Made by a program: the position numbers and the translations under genes. From Petunia secreta (lineage: Eukaryota; Streptophyta; Magnoliopsida; Solanales; Solanaceae): DNA of 64,000 nt. The notes below the pieces were generated by a model. It was not told the DNA's origin, searched no databases, and saw nothing but the letters and a program-made list of their open reading frames with translations. Below, piece by piece: positions 1 through 11,384 of this stretch. The DNA is taken from contig JARKIP010000038.1 in NCBI GenBank assembly GCA_029990175.1, positions 26,977,501 through 27,041,500 on the forward strand, read 5' to 3'. Position 1 is the stretch's first letter, and the number at the start of each line of letters is the position of its first letter.

Positions 1-985
1 AACATACCTGTATAATGTTGGCTATCAAAAGTGGACTAGGGCTCATGCAACTGTCCGTCGTGGCTGGATAATGACTTCAAATATTACGGAGTCATTAAAT
101 GCAGCTAGCAAGGGTGCAAGAGATATGCCTGCATCAGCCTTTATAGAGTCCATGAGAGCAAAATTTGAACTCTAGAACAATCGCAATAGGGAAGGTGCAG
201 AGAATATATTCACAAAATTGGGTGAAAAATATAATGATATTCTTGATAAACATCGAACCTTGGCTCTCGAGATGACAGTAACACTTTTTTGTAGTTCAGT
301 TTCAAATATTTATGAAGTATGTATGTCTGGTCTATATATTTGAATAATTCTGCACAAACGTTGCTCCAGTAGGTAAAAAACTACAATATGGGCGATAATT
401 AATCTAATTTACTTTGTATTTAATTGCATACAAAGTATTCTGTATATTTTTGTAGAACTGTGTAGTAATGCGTATGTATAGTATATATTGTAGCGCTGTA
501 GACTATATACTGTAGCTAATACTCAAAAAGCTTATATATTACAGGTAAAGACTTCATCAGCTTATTCATATTCAGTTTGGCATGGGGAAAAGAAATTTCT
601 TGTGTCATTGAAAGACCGAACATGCTGCTGTAGAAGGTTCCAAATCGATGAGCTACCATGTGCACATGCAGTCGCTGTGATGAAATCTAAATGCATGGAT
701 GAGGAGCTGTATGCCTCCCCATACTACACAAAAGACTACCTGTTGAAGACATATCAAGTGCCTATCAATCCAATACCAGATGAAAGCAATTCGGACATCC
801 CTACATACATTACTAATGAAGTTGTGCACCCCCCAATATAGAGAAGGACTCCGGACAGACAAAAAAAGACCAGACACAAGCCAGCTTGGGAACTGCATCC
901 AAAAAGAACAAAGATGACATGTGGACTGTGTGGGAACGAAGGGCATAACAGAGCAACATGCACAAATCTGCCTAAGAGAAACTGA
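1..985 (+). pseudogene. MULE (mudrA-like) transposase, C-terminal part, two in-frame stops
   Basis: The visible part covers the end of the MULE transposase domain (codons from position 2; residues MTSNITESLNAASKGARD match the family's NIxESxN block), an intron at 278-544 (GT-AG, phase 0), a SWIM zinc finger (CCCRRFQIDELPCAHAVAV, the CxCx(n)CxH pattern) and a C-terminal zinc knuckle (CGLCGNEGHNRATC) ending in TGA at 983-985. Two stops interrupt it: TAG at 173-175, where the family usually has Trp, and TAG at 839-841 between SWIM and knuckle. The frame is otherwise open, so inactivation looks recent. The start lies outside the window. The family cuts and pastes DNA in the nucleus. Copy B of the duplication lacks this region. 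Confidence 0.88.
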
Positions 986-1170
986 AACAAGATGTGGATA
1001 CTGTTTGTTCTCCTTTACAAAAACCATTTATTATAGTGAAAATTATTACATTGCAAGTGTATAAAAATTTCATACATTGAAATGCATGGAACTACAAAAA
1101 TATCTGTTTCTCAGCTTAGTTCGAAAAGACTGTTCAAATATTGTTTTGAATAAATCTGTGGTGTTTTGTA

Positions 1171-2073
1171 TAGATCTGTAGTATTTTGTATAAGTCTGTA
1201 TGTGTGAAATGTATGGCATGTAGTGTGGGCATACAGTTTTGTTACCAGTATGTATAAAACTGTATAATGGTGTATGTCCAGTATGGGTAGAATGTATGTT
1301 AGGCTGCATGGACATACACTTAATTCGCTCGCGTAGGACATACAATTTTATTGGCATGCAATGGGGATGGATTTGTTATCGGAAACGACTTATCTACCTC
1401 ACTCGAGGGACGCTTCACCATTCCAAACCGCCCCCCCCCCCCCCATTGTGTGAAATTTGTAGTATTTTGTATAAGTCTGTATATGTGAAATGTATGTCAT
1501 GTTGTGTGGACATACCTTTATGGCAGGTTGTGTGGATGTACAATTATATGAAGTGTATAGATCTGTAGTATTTTGTATAAGTCTGTATGTGTGAAATGTA
1601 TGGCAAGTAGTGTGGCATACAACTTTGTTGCCGGTATGTATAAAACTGTATAATGGTGTATGTCCAGTATGGGTAGAATGTATGTTAGGCTGCATGGACA
1701 TACACTTAATTCGCTCGCATAGGACATACAATTTTATTGGCATGCAGTGGGGATGGATTTGCTATCGGAAACGACTTATCTACCTCACTCGAGGGACGCT
1801 TCACCATTCCAAACCCCCCCCCCCCATTGTGTGAAATTTGTAGTATTTTGTATAAGTCTGTATATGTGAAATGTATGTCATGTTGTGCGGACATACCTTT
1901 ATGGCAGGTTGTGTGGATGTACAATTATATGAAGTGTATAGATCTGTAGTATTTTGTATAAGTCTGTATGTGTGAAATGTATGGCAAGTAGTGTGGGCAT
2001 ACAACTTTGTTGCCGGTATGTATAAAACTGTATAATGGTGTATGTCCAGTATGGGTAGAATGTATGTTAGGCT
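1171..2073. repeat. Subterminal tandem repeat of the MULE, about 384 bp unit, 2.4 copies
   Basis: Units begin at 1171, 1558 and 1939 (TAGATCTGTAGTATTTTG), giving periods of 387 and 381 bp. The length difference lies mainly in an internal poly-C run. Each unit carries short sub-repeats rich in TGTATG and a stretch ending CGAGGGACGCTTCACC. The third unit breaks off at 2073 where an unrelated segment begins. Long open frames here, including proline runs from the C tract, are by-products of the repeat. Confidence 0.85.
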
Positions 2074-2429
2074 AGCGAAGCTCAGGTGGTAATGTAAGTG
2101 CGCGGTGAGCGTAGTAGCCCCCTCGGGCATGCTCTCTGTACAAGCAAGCAAAGAGCTAGTGAGTGAAAGTGAAAGAGGAGTAAGTAGGGTACGACGAAGC
2201 CCTAGGCCTAATGTCATCAGATAACAAAGTAGATTTCGCCCTAGAACCCTCCGCAGCCCGGGGCCCCACACGAATGAGCGATAAACTTATTTGGATATCT
2301 TGTAAAGCGCCATCAGCCCAGGTCAGGCAACCCGAAAGGACCAGACACAAACCACCCGCTAAAAAAGGAAAAATAGAACAAGCGATCAAGCTGGCAAGTC
2401 AGGGATACAGGATGGATTTTTCCAGGGTG
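2074..2429. other. Non-repeat segment inserted in the subterminal repeat, origin unknown
   Basis: This stretch interrupts a repeat unit (left break after GTATGTTAGGCT, repeat resumes at GTGTGGGCATACAG). It is visibly more GC-rich than its surroundings. It holds an ATG-initiated frame from 2211 that runs on into the repeat (84 codons, basic, starting MSSDNKVDFALEPSAARGP). I recognise no domain. The same segment is present in copy B with a few substitutions. MULEs often carry captured host fragments, so a captured exon is possible but not shown. Confidence 0.5.
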
Positions 2430-3064
2430 TGTGTGGGCATACAGTTTTGTTGCCGGTATGTATAAAACTGTATAATGGTGTATGTCCAGTATGGGTAGAA
2501 TGTATGTTAGGCTGCATAGACATACACTTAATTCGCTCGCGTAGCACATACAATTTTATTGGCATGTAGTGGGGACGGATTTGCTATAGGAAACAACTTA
2601 TCTCTCCATTATGTGAAATTTATGTCAGGTTGTGTGGACATATATTTTTATTCGAGTATGTATAAAACTGTATGTTAGGCTGCACACACATACATTTAAT
2701 TCACCACCCGGTGCAATAGACATGTATGTTAGACAATTTTTTGGGGGTACACAGACGGATTAGTGCAACACAGACTGAAACAACGCTCAAGGGAGGGCGA
2801 TACACTTCACCCTTATCAAAAACCAAGTTCTGAATGAGTTAAAATAGGTGCTAAATTCATTGCATTAACATATAAAAAATTGTATAGACACTGAATAAAA
2901 AAAGAATAAGAACGTCATTATATTAACAGATTGTAAAATCAAACATCCAAAAGCAGATTCCTTGATGTAACTTAGAAACAAAAATAGAACAACGATGTTT
3001 TAAATATCAGTACATTCCAAACTACTTAACATCCAAAAACTACTTAAACCTAAACATAAACTAC
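2430..3064. repeat. Resumed partial subterminal repeat and gene-free spacer
   Basis: From 2430 to about 2610 the sequence follows the 384 bp unit again with small deletions, then to about 2740 it becomes a diverged partial unit (GTATGTATAAAACTGTATGTTAGG). From about 2760 to 3064 I see only AT-rich sequence that would be the 3' flank of the minus-strand ULP1-like gene. Confidence 0.6.
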
Positions 3065-5173
3065 TTAATGATAAACTTCTCCCCGCTTTGGACCAGCCTT
3101 CTTCTTGAACTGAATTCCAGTAACCTCATCCCTACTGATGGAATGTTCGTCCTGCTTTATTTTTGCATAGTGCCATAGTATTGTCCCAACCTGCTACGGT
3201 AAATATCAACATCAAAGTCGGCAGGTGGTTGATCGAATCCACATGCAAAAAATTCAGCATATGCTGCAATGTACACACCACAGTCGCTGCAAACACAACA
3301 AAAATAAAATTTAAGTCAAAAGAACTACATAACAGAGATAGTAACAAAAATGTATTTGTAAAATACATACACTGATCCAACAGCTTGTTTTGGAAGATCT
3401 GTAATTGTAACAACGGAGAACGGATCTGTCGCAGATTTATCTTTGAAAGCTGGGTTTAACTTCCAATAAATGTCAGGCCTCGTACCATAGAAACTGGTGA
3501 CTGAAAGTTAAAGAGACAAGACAACAACCAATTTTTGAACTAGACCACGCACAGGAGCACTAGATCTTCCACGCATAGAATCAAACAACCAAATGCACCT
3601 CTCTTTGAATGCCACAACAGCCAAAACCCAGTGAAATTTCTCTTTAACATGCAAATGGACTAAAACATAATCAACGTTAACCCACGGGGTGTTTCCAATC
3701 AGCCTAAATCCCATAACATACTGCACTATAGGATCATCATTAGACACCACAGTCGGATTGTTCTTACTAGCTTTGTACGCCTTAAAAAGGTCCTTAACCA
3801 TATCCTTGAAATAGCAGTCAGTAGTGGTGAACTTACGTGAAACATCAGGACCATATTTTCCTTTCCTCCTCAAGTAGTAAAAGACAACATCAATGTGCTG
3901 GACATTTTAAACACACACAAATCAGAAAAGACTATACATAACAATCAGGAATATAAACATACAATTGGAATAAATGTATACAGGTTCATACAGTTTTATA
4001 CAAAAAAAATATAGGAAAATGACAATCAGTTGATACACATTCATACAGCTATATACAGACACATACATACCTGGTCATTCAAAGTCCCTCTACTGTGCAG
4101 CAACGTCCGAAACCATTCCTTCCTTTCAACTTTCATAACTCCTAACGTGAAAGGCTGTGGAATTCGGTTAGCTTCTCTTGGATAAAGCGACTTCCTGATG
4201 ATTCACAAAAATAAAACAAAACAAATCATGATGACAAAGGAATACAAAAGGAAAAATACCATCAACAGTACAAAATAAAAGGAAAAATACCTTCGATTGC
4301 TTGGCTCGATCCCATCCTCAACGCATGCAACAAATGAATTTTCCAGATCTTGGTCAACGTCAACATCAACATTATAAAGAAAAGGATGTTTTATCTGAAA
4401 GATTCTTGGTCCCGGTGAATTGAGAACCTAAGGAGACCTGCCATACCTCCCTGGACGACGCATGTGTGCAATCAACTGCTCAGGTGTGGCAGCATCATCT
4501 CCATCACTCGAGATCAAAACAATATGGGATTCCTGCCCATCAAGAACTGGTGCGTCAGGCTGACTGTTGTCATCAGAACATGTATCTTCACTTGGGGCAT
4601 CCTCTAATAGGTTGTCAGAATCCATCTATCTACAATCAAAATTTTGAGTAGGTAGGTTATCAGCTGGTACAACCACCACTGCCTTACACATAGACATAGT
4701 TCTTGCGATAGCTGCATCGATCTCATCATACACAGACGGGGGAAAATTAAGAAAATTGGGATCAATAGAAAATTTAGGGAATTGATCACCATCTGGCTTC
4801 AAAACAACTAATGGTCCCACACTAACAACCTGCTACCATATATAAAATATATGGAAAATACATTAATATATAGAAAATACACTTAACTACAAAGAAATAC
4901 ACAAAAATACAAAAAAAAAATTAAAGAAAAACTAAAATAGTAAATACACTGTCCACACGAGCTTCACTTCCACAGTCCACATTACCAACATGTTCAGAGC
5001 CTTCACTAAAATCCCCAATCGAAAAACTTGGTCCATCATATAGAAGATAAGTAGAATCCTTCTGATCGAGTACTCCACAAACGATACCTGGCATATCCTC
5101 TCTGCGATCAGCATGTTCACGATGTCTATAAACTCCAGACACAACAACCTGTATCAAGTAAAATAAATGGTTC

Positions 5174-5297
5174 AACTTTTCCAGCGGTTCGATCCAAAAA
5201 TGTCAAAAATAAAGACACAAAAACATACACTACTACTAAGTGGGGTAGCAGTATGTTGCACTGGAGTGCAAACTTTTCCAGCGGTTCGATCCAAAAA
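5174..5297 (-). repeat. 27 bp direct repeat inside the ULP1-like gene
   Basis: The 27 bp at 5174-5200 recurs exactly at 5271-5297, 97 bp apart. On the minus strand both encode DRTAGKV in one frame. It looks like a small internal duplication spanning part of an exon. Copy B has the same pair with one substitution in the second. Confidence 0.75.
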
Positions 5298-7144
5298 ATA
5301 AGAATCATGGCCAACAGATGGAGCATCAGAAACGCCCTGTATACAAAACAACACATTTGTATACATTAGGAAAAGTATACATAAATAATAGAACAGAAGC
5401 AACCACACTTACAAAAAAGTTGCGCCGCTATCAGTAGGTTGCATAGAAGGACCGCCTTCAAAGGGACTGCCATATTGAGAATCACCAGCTCGATTATCAT
5501 GTTCATCTACAACAGGGCTGCTTCTAACACCCTGTTGAAATAAAAAATAGTTACAAAAACAAAACACAAAATACAACAATGTATTTATAAAAGAGGTAAG
5601 TCATTACCTTCAAGCGAGCACACACCTCACTAAATGAGTTACTAAGGAAAGTATGAAGATTAGTAAATTGAGAATCAACCTACAAAATAAATACAAGACA
5701 AAGTACAGAAAGGTCAACTTGCAAGCATACAAAATCAACAAGATGCTAAACATAAAAGCAATACATACATGCGTCTTGTAATCCTGAAAGTCACTAGTCA
5801 ACTGCTGCAACTGAGCCATAACATCACTTAGATGCACAGGTTGGGACGCATGAACAGGTTGTTTCTGATGCTGCATTTTTTTTAGAGGGGATGGGTATAG
5901 ACGCAGAAGCAGGCAATCGAGTGGCAATACGTTGTCTGGGAAGGGCCTTATTTACAATGACAGCAACATCATCCAAAGGAGGCAAGTTGAATTTCTGTAC
6001 CTCAGCATGAGTTGGAACAATATTGGTAAACACCAACTACAAAAACAAACCACACAATAATCGTTAACAAAATGTGTACAAAGGCATACATATACATTAA
6101 AAAAACACAATAAAAGTAAATGTAACAATTTTTTACCTCAGCGCTTGTGCCACTAAACATTCCTTTGGACAGATTGCTAAACCTAGGTTGATTGACAATA
6201 ACTTTCTAATTGAGAATCCTAGGAGTTAAGTTACCAATATGAGTAGCAACTTTGCGATCAACCACCGAACAACATTCATAAAACCAAACTTGTACTGCAA
6301 GCGGCAACCCACCAATACGATAAAATTTCAAAGGAGGATATAACTTCTGGCTAATGGTTTCAAGCAATAACATAAACGAACATTTGCCCCATAGATTAAG
6401 TAAGATATGCCCCTGATTCAACCAAATCAAAGTGTTCCTTGGGTATGTACTGACCACTGACAGTAGATAACACAAACACATGTAGAAAATACAGAACAAC
6501 CAACTTCACAGCATCTTCATCACCAATCCAACGCTTACCAGTGAAATATTTGATTAACTCACTCCTACGCACCTTTTCCTGATTGGGGAAATAGTTCGAC
6601 ATAAGCCTATTAGAAGTAGCATCAACAACAACTATATCATCCCCAAAGAAATTCAAACCTGTTATAACTGCAAAGTCTCTTAGGCCAAAGCACAACCGCG
6701 TACCATTAACCATAATAGTAAACTCATTGGGGCGGTCTGATATAATTTCTCTTAACATCAAGTGGTGAATTAATTGGTATTGACCAAAAACGTGTGGTAG
6801 ATACAAGAAGTACCCAAAGCAGGTCTGCCTAAACAATTGCAACTGAACAGGTGTCAAAGTGTCCTCTAATCTGCTAATAATGTCATAACGAGTTGTCGCA
6901 GTCCAGTGATCGAAAACAGAAAAAATATCTGCAGGAATATAAAATTTGCAGCCATATATATGGACAAAATAAAGAAGTAAAATTAACAATAAGGATATAC
7001 AAAAGAGCATACAAAATATACAAATTCATTCAACAAAAGAGCAAAAGGCAAAGGAATAAGCAAGAACATACAGAATAAGTCCACATAGGTATGCACATAA
7101 ATAAGTCTATTTTAAACACGAAGACACACTTTAAATAGGGGACA

Positions 7145-7490
7145 TACAAAAATATACAAGCAAACACAGGTTTATACATTAATATCCGAGACACATAAAG
7201 AAAACACACAGTTTACACAAAAATATACATATTATATCTATTTTAAACAGGAACATAAAAAATATACAAGCGAGTACATGTTTATACATCAATAGCCGAG
7301 AAACATACAAAAATATACAGGAAAATACACAGTTTACACAAAAATATACATATCATGTCTATTTTACACAAGAACATACAAAATATACAAGCGAATACAA
7401 GTTTATACATCAATAGCCGAGAAACATACAGAAATATACAGGAAAATACACAGTTTACACAAAAATATATAGATTTAACCAAAAAAAATA
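7145..7490. repeat. About 120 bp tandem repeat in intron 1 of the ULP1-like gene, three units
   Basis: The phrase GTTTATACATCAATAGCCGA recurs at about 7281 and 7401 (period 120) with a diverged first unit near 7168. Units consist of AT-rich short words (ATATACA, ACATACA). It lies between exon 1 (ends 7577) and the DUF1985 exon (about 6930) and accounts for much of that intron. Conserved in copy B at 23840-24180. Confidence 0.75.
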
Positions 7491-8179
7491 CATAGTTTAG
7501 ACATGTTTACTAGGAAAACATACACAAATATACAATAAAATACAACAGGAAAATTAAAAAAAAAAATAATACATACAGTTTCCTCTGAGAAAAATTGATT
7601 TTGTGTGAGAACTCCACACCGGTCAAATTTGCTCCTTTTCAGCTTAACGTCAGCGTCGATTTCATCGATGAAATCGTCATCCACCACACGTTTACCTTTA
7701 TCCTCATCTCTCAACTTCCGTTTACTAGGTTTAACATCCAGCGAAACTTCAGGACTACTAAGTCCAACAGACCGCCCTCGTCGAAGTCCCTGAACAACCG
7801 GCGAACCTTCATGATGTGATTTCATACGCTTTTCACGATCAGACGGTGAACTATTTGACTTTTGAGACATTTTCGATCAAATTGAAGCACGTATTTGAGA
7901 AAATCCGGCGAAAAATTGCCGGCGACAAAACCTTAAATTGATAACTATGAAGAAATTAAAGAGGAATGGAGAGAATAAACTGTAGAGTTGGTTGAGAGAA
8001 ATGGAGAAGGCAAAGGAGAAATACAAAAACCGCTAAAATAATGTAGAAAATTCCTGTTTTGCCCCTTATGGTATGTTTTGTACTTAATTTAAAAGTATTG
8101 TTATGTTACGTAAATTTTGAAAAGTATCGTTATGTTACGTAATTAAGCTGTTTAGAGCGTCAACTCGCGTAAATTTTCC

Positions 8180-8859
8180 AAAAAAAAAAAAAAAAAAAGA
8201 AATGCTTAAGGTCTCTTATCAGAGTTTGGCTTTGGGCCCTCAATTATTTTTTACCCGCCTCTAACTGCATGCTTAATTGAATATGTTCACATAAAATAAA
8301 ATTGAGGGAGTAAGCTGTTTTCTTGAAGAACAGAAAACTAGATTAGAGAAACTTCGTTGAAAACGTCAAATATTAGCTTACAATGCATTCCCCTACGAAA
8401 GCACACCAACAGTGTCTTTCACGATATTAGCTGTGAGACAATATTTTTCAAATTGAGTTGTGTCCTTTTAATTAATTTGATCGTGCCTGATTTTTGTCAT
8501 CATGATTGTTGCATACAGCTCATAAAGAAATTGATGAAGGTTCATAACAAGATATATAAGTACTCATCCTATATTGTGCTCGAAATTGAAAAAAACATTA
8601 TGTTATATCTTATAAGGTGGAAATTTTTCACTCATAGTAACTAAACCATCCCATGGTTAGTAATCTAATTTAGCAAAACAGCCATTGTAGATTTAGTTAT
8701 ATGATCATGTAAGAATAAAATCTTGATTACTTGGATCAGAGATTCTGAATTAGCTTTTTCCATTCATGAAACACGGAATTTCGCGTAATATACAAAGCCG
8801 CTTGACTATCAAAACTTAGGTATATTGAAAATTCATGGCTTACCCCGAGACTCTATATG
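8180..8859. other. Gene-free stretch between the MULE end and copia remnant
   Basis: Begins with an 18-base poly-A run, then AT-rich single-copy-looking sequence. No open frame has recognisable content. A copia 3' untranslated region or 3' LTR could lie here but I cannot identify its borders. Copy B (24873-25619) is 76 bp longer because of one indel near 25232-25307. Confidence 0.5.
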
Positions 8860-11384
8860 ATTCCTTTAAGCTACTTCAATTCGCATATGGTCGTTGCCAT
8901 AGAACGATATTCAGCTTCAACCAAAGATCTTGATACGGTTTACTGTTTCTTAGTTCGCCGTGATATAGGCCAGTCCCTGAGGATAATATACCATCTGTGA
9001 GATATCTGCAGGTTAGCGGGCAGCCTTCCCAATCTGAATCACACCATCCATGTAGTCGGAGTGACAATTAGAGCTCATCACAATACCTTGCTTTGGACTA
9101 CCTTTTAAGTAACGCATAAATAGAAACGATGAATCCCAATGGTCTAGCTGAGGTATTTGCATGAACTAGGATAACACATGAAAACTATAGGATATATCCA
9201 GGCGGATGAAAGAAAGGTAAATCAGATAGCCAATCAGTTATCGGTACCGTTTCAAATCCTCAAGATAATGGCAACTTGCAAGTGCCAATCGGTGGTTCTG
9301 CTCCATATGAGTACCAACCAATTTTCCACCAAGCAAACCAACTTCAAATATGATATCCAAGGCATATTTTTGTTGACATAGATAGATCTGTTTAAGACCT
9401 CTTGCAACTTGAACTCCTAGAAAATACTTTAAGATTCCCAGGTCCTTCATTTGAAAACACTAGAAAGATGTATCTTGAAGTTCTGAATAGCTTACGAAAT
9501 ATTTAAGGGCACAATAAAGTCATCCACATACATAAGCACACTCAGCTGTACATCTCCCTTATTTAGAGAAAATAGTGATCAGTCAGAATAAGATTGCCAT
9601 AGCCTTCAAAGCTATCGATAATTTTGTAAACCAACCTTGGTGCCTGTTTTAATCCATACAGAAATTTTTTGACGGCGACATACCTTTCCAAAGCCTTCAT
9701 TCTGATGACCCAAAGGTAGCTCTATATAAACTTCTTCGCGAAGATCACCATGAAGAAATGCATTATGGACATCCATCTGATGCAATTCTCAATTTTAGCC
9801 ACAATCACTGCCAATTATACTCAGACAATCACCATCTTGGCAACCGGTGTAAATATCTTTTTGTAATCTATTTCTTTTATCTGTGGTTTCAAAAGATAAC
9901 TAAATGGGCCTTATATTGTTAAGCAGAACCATCAAGTCGTATTTTATTTTGTAGACCCATCTACATCCGAGTGTTTTCTTCCCAGAAGAAAGATTCTCGA
10001 GCACCCATGTCTCGTTATTTTCCAAAGCTTGTATTTCCTGCTGCATTGTAAGCCTCCATCGGACATCTTTCATTGCTTTCGAGAATAAGTTTGACTCATG
10101 ACCCTCAGTTATAGCAGTAAGAAAACTTCGATGTTATGGAGAAAAATTATCACAACTACATAATGAGCTAAAGGGTAAGGCGTACCTGAGGTGCGTTGAG
10201 GCTCCGTGATCAATCAGTCATCTTTTTACTTAGTTTCCAAATAGTATTTGTGACGAAATCACACAAAAGCACATTATCTTTCTTTGTACACTTTCCTCCC
10301 CCCAACTCTTCCTCCACAACTTCTATACCCGGATTTCTGGTTGCTCCCGGGGTCTCAAAAGCCCCCTTACGTCATCAATGTCGTCTTTGCCAACCACTTC
10401 TGAATTTCTAACCAAGTGCTGATTTAGAAACTCAATTTTACTAGACTTTGATGCAAAAGAAAATTCTATTTCGTGGAAACTGATATCTCTTGAAGTCAAA
10501 AATTCTTTAGTGTCCATGTCATATATTTTTTATGCGTTCTTCCGGCAGGGATATCCAACAAACATATATCTACGACTTCTACTGTCACACTTATCCCCAG
10601 ATTTGCCATGTTTCTGTGCATAACACAAGGAACCAAACACTCTGAAATGATTTTAACCTGGTGTTTTTCAATACAAGATATCGTACATAGTCTCATTCAA
10701 CACCGCAGATAGGGTATGATTGATCAGATAACATGCCTTTGGAACAAAGTCTCCCCAAAATTCAGAGACAGAGGGACATTTAGAATATGTCAGTGTTTCC
10801 TTTCTACTCTTCCATTTTGTTATAGTGTCCCAGCACAAGAAGCTTGAAATATTATTCCTTATTCAAGAAATTAGTTTTTCATGCATGTAAATTCAGTTCC
10901 ATTGTCACTTTGAACAATTTTAACTTGTCTACGAATTGTCCTCTGACCATAGCAAAGAAAATTTTCGTAGTTTGGCTCACCTCTTCTTATCTATCAACAA
11001 AACAACCCACACAGCACGAGAACAATCATCAACAATTGTTAAGAAATATGAAGCACCATATGAGGAGCCAGTTCTGTAAGGACCTCATATTCTCAACCGA
11101 TTAAATCAAAAATTTCTGAAGCTCTATTTTCTCTCAAAGGAAACACATTCCTAGTTTGCTTTGCCCAGTAGCTTACATCTCAAGCTTTTGCATTTGGACC
11201 AGCACTAATGTCCTTAGCTTCTAAAATTAAAGAAATTTTGTTAATTGAACATAAGGGTGTCCCTACCTCTGATGCCATAAGCCCAAAATATCGACCTTCA
11301 AGGTTTTCATACGCGGGATGGTTAAAAAATAATAGAGTCTGTCCTGTCATTTATCCCCACCAAACAACATCCCCAAAGTCTACT
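8860..11384 (-). pseudogene. Ty1/copia pol remnant (integrase, reverse transcriptase, RNase H), copy A
   Basis: Read leftwards: GAG-pre-integrase near 11340-11090, integrase near 11000-10700 with a C-terminal region to 10330, reverse transcriptase about 10100-9240 (closing block MKDLGILKYFLGVQVARG and CQQKYALDIIFEVGLLGGK, both diagnostic of plant copia) and RNase H about 9070-8870 (CDSDWEGCPLT). Stops and frameshifts occur throughout, so it is long dead. The 5' part (gag and protease) is absent here because the adjoining gypsy LTR starts at 11385; in copy B it continues beyond the gypsy element. Preserved order shows this is a truncated copy of one element, not separate fragments. Confidence 0.85.

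Larger units (their letters stand above)
3065..7870 (-). pseudogene. MULE-borne ULP1-like protease gene (DUF1985 plus C48 peptidase), copy A
   Basis: A multi-exon gene read leftwards. Exon 1 (7870-7577) encodes a basic N-terminus with an NLS-like KPSKRKLRDEDKGKR. A large exon at about 6930-6230 encodes DUF1985 (PADIFSVFDHW through GKRWIGDEDAVKLVV). Small low-complexity exons follow. The C-terminal C48 cysteine protease has HWVLAVV (catalytic His, about 3640), FDSM (Asp, about 3580) and, after an intron, SDCGVY (Cys, about 3290), ending at the TAA at 3065-3067. The family resembles SUMO proteases; the role in MULEs is unknown. Stops at 6396-6398, 6206-6208, 4626-4628 and 4428-4430 and a frameshift near 3185 break it, though some could fall in unrecognised introns. 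The exon 2 acceptor is not certain. Confidence 0.85.
1..8179 (+). mobile_element. Kaonashi-type Mutator-like element (MULE), copy A, left end outside window
   Basis: A class II element with a mudrA-type transposase on the plus strand and a ULP1-like protease gene on the minus strand, the two facing each other across a repeat-rich spacer. This two-gene layout, with a DUF1985 plus C48 peptidase gene, is the known signature of Kaonashi MULEs. The right terminus is placed at 8179: read inward on the minus strand it begins GGAAAATTTACGCGAG, which resembles the left terminus of copy B (GGGGAGATTTACACAAA at 16881). A poly-A run follows directly, so a 9 bp target duplication cannot be proved. Both genes are broken, so the copy is not autonomous. 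Confidence 0.8.

Noticed and set aside
1239..2549. Many 70-157 codon frames on both strands with proline or glycine runs and VCPVWVECMLGCMDIHLI-like text
   Set aside because: They are translations of the MULE subterminal repeat and its C tract, repeat with the unit, and have no domain.
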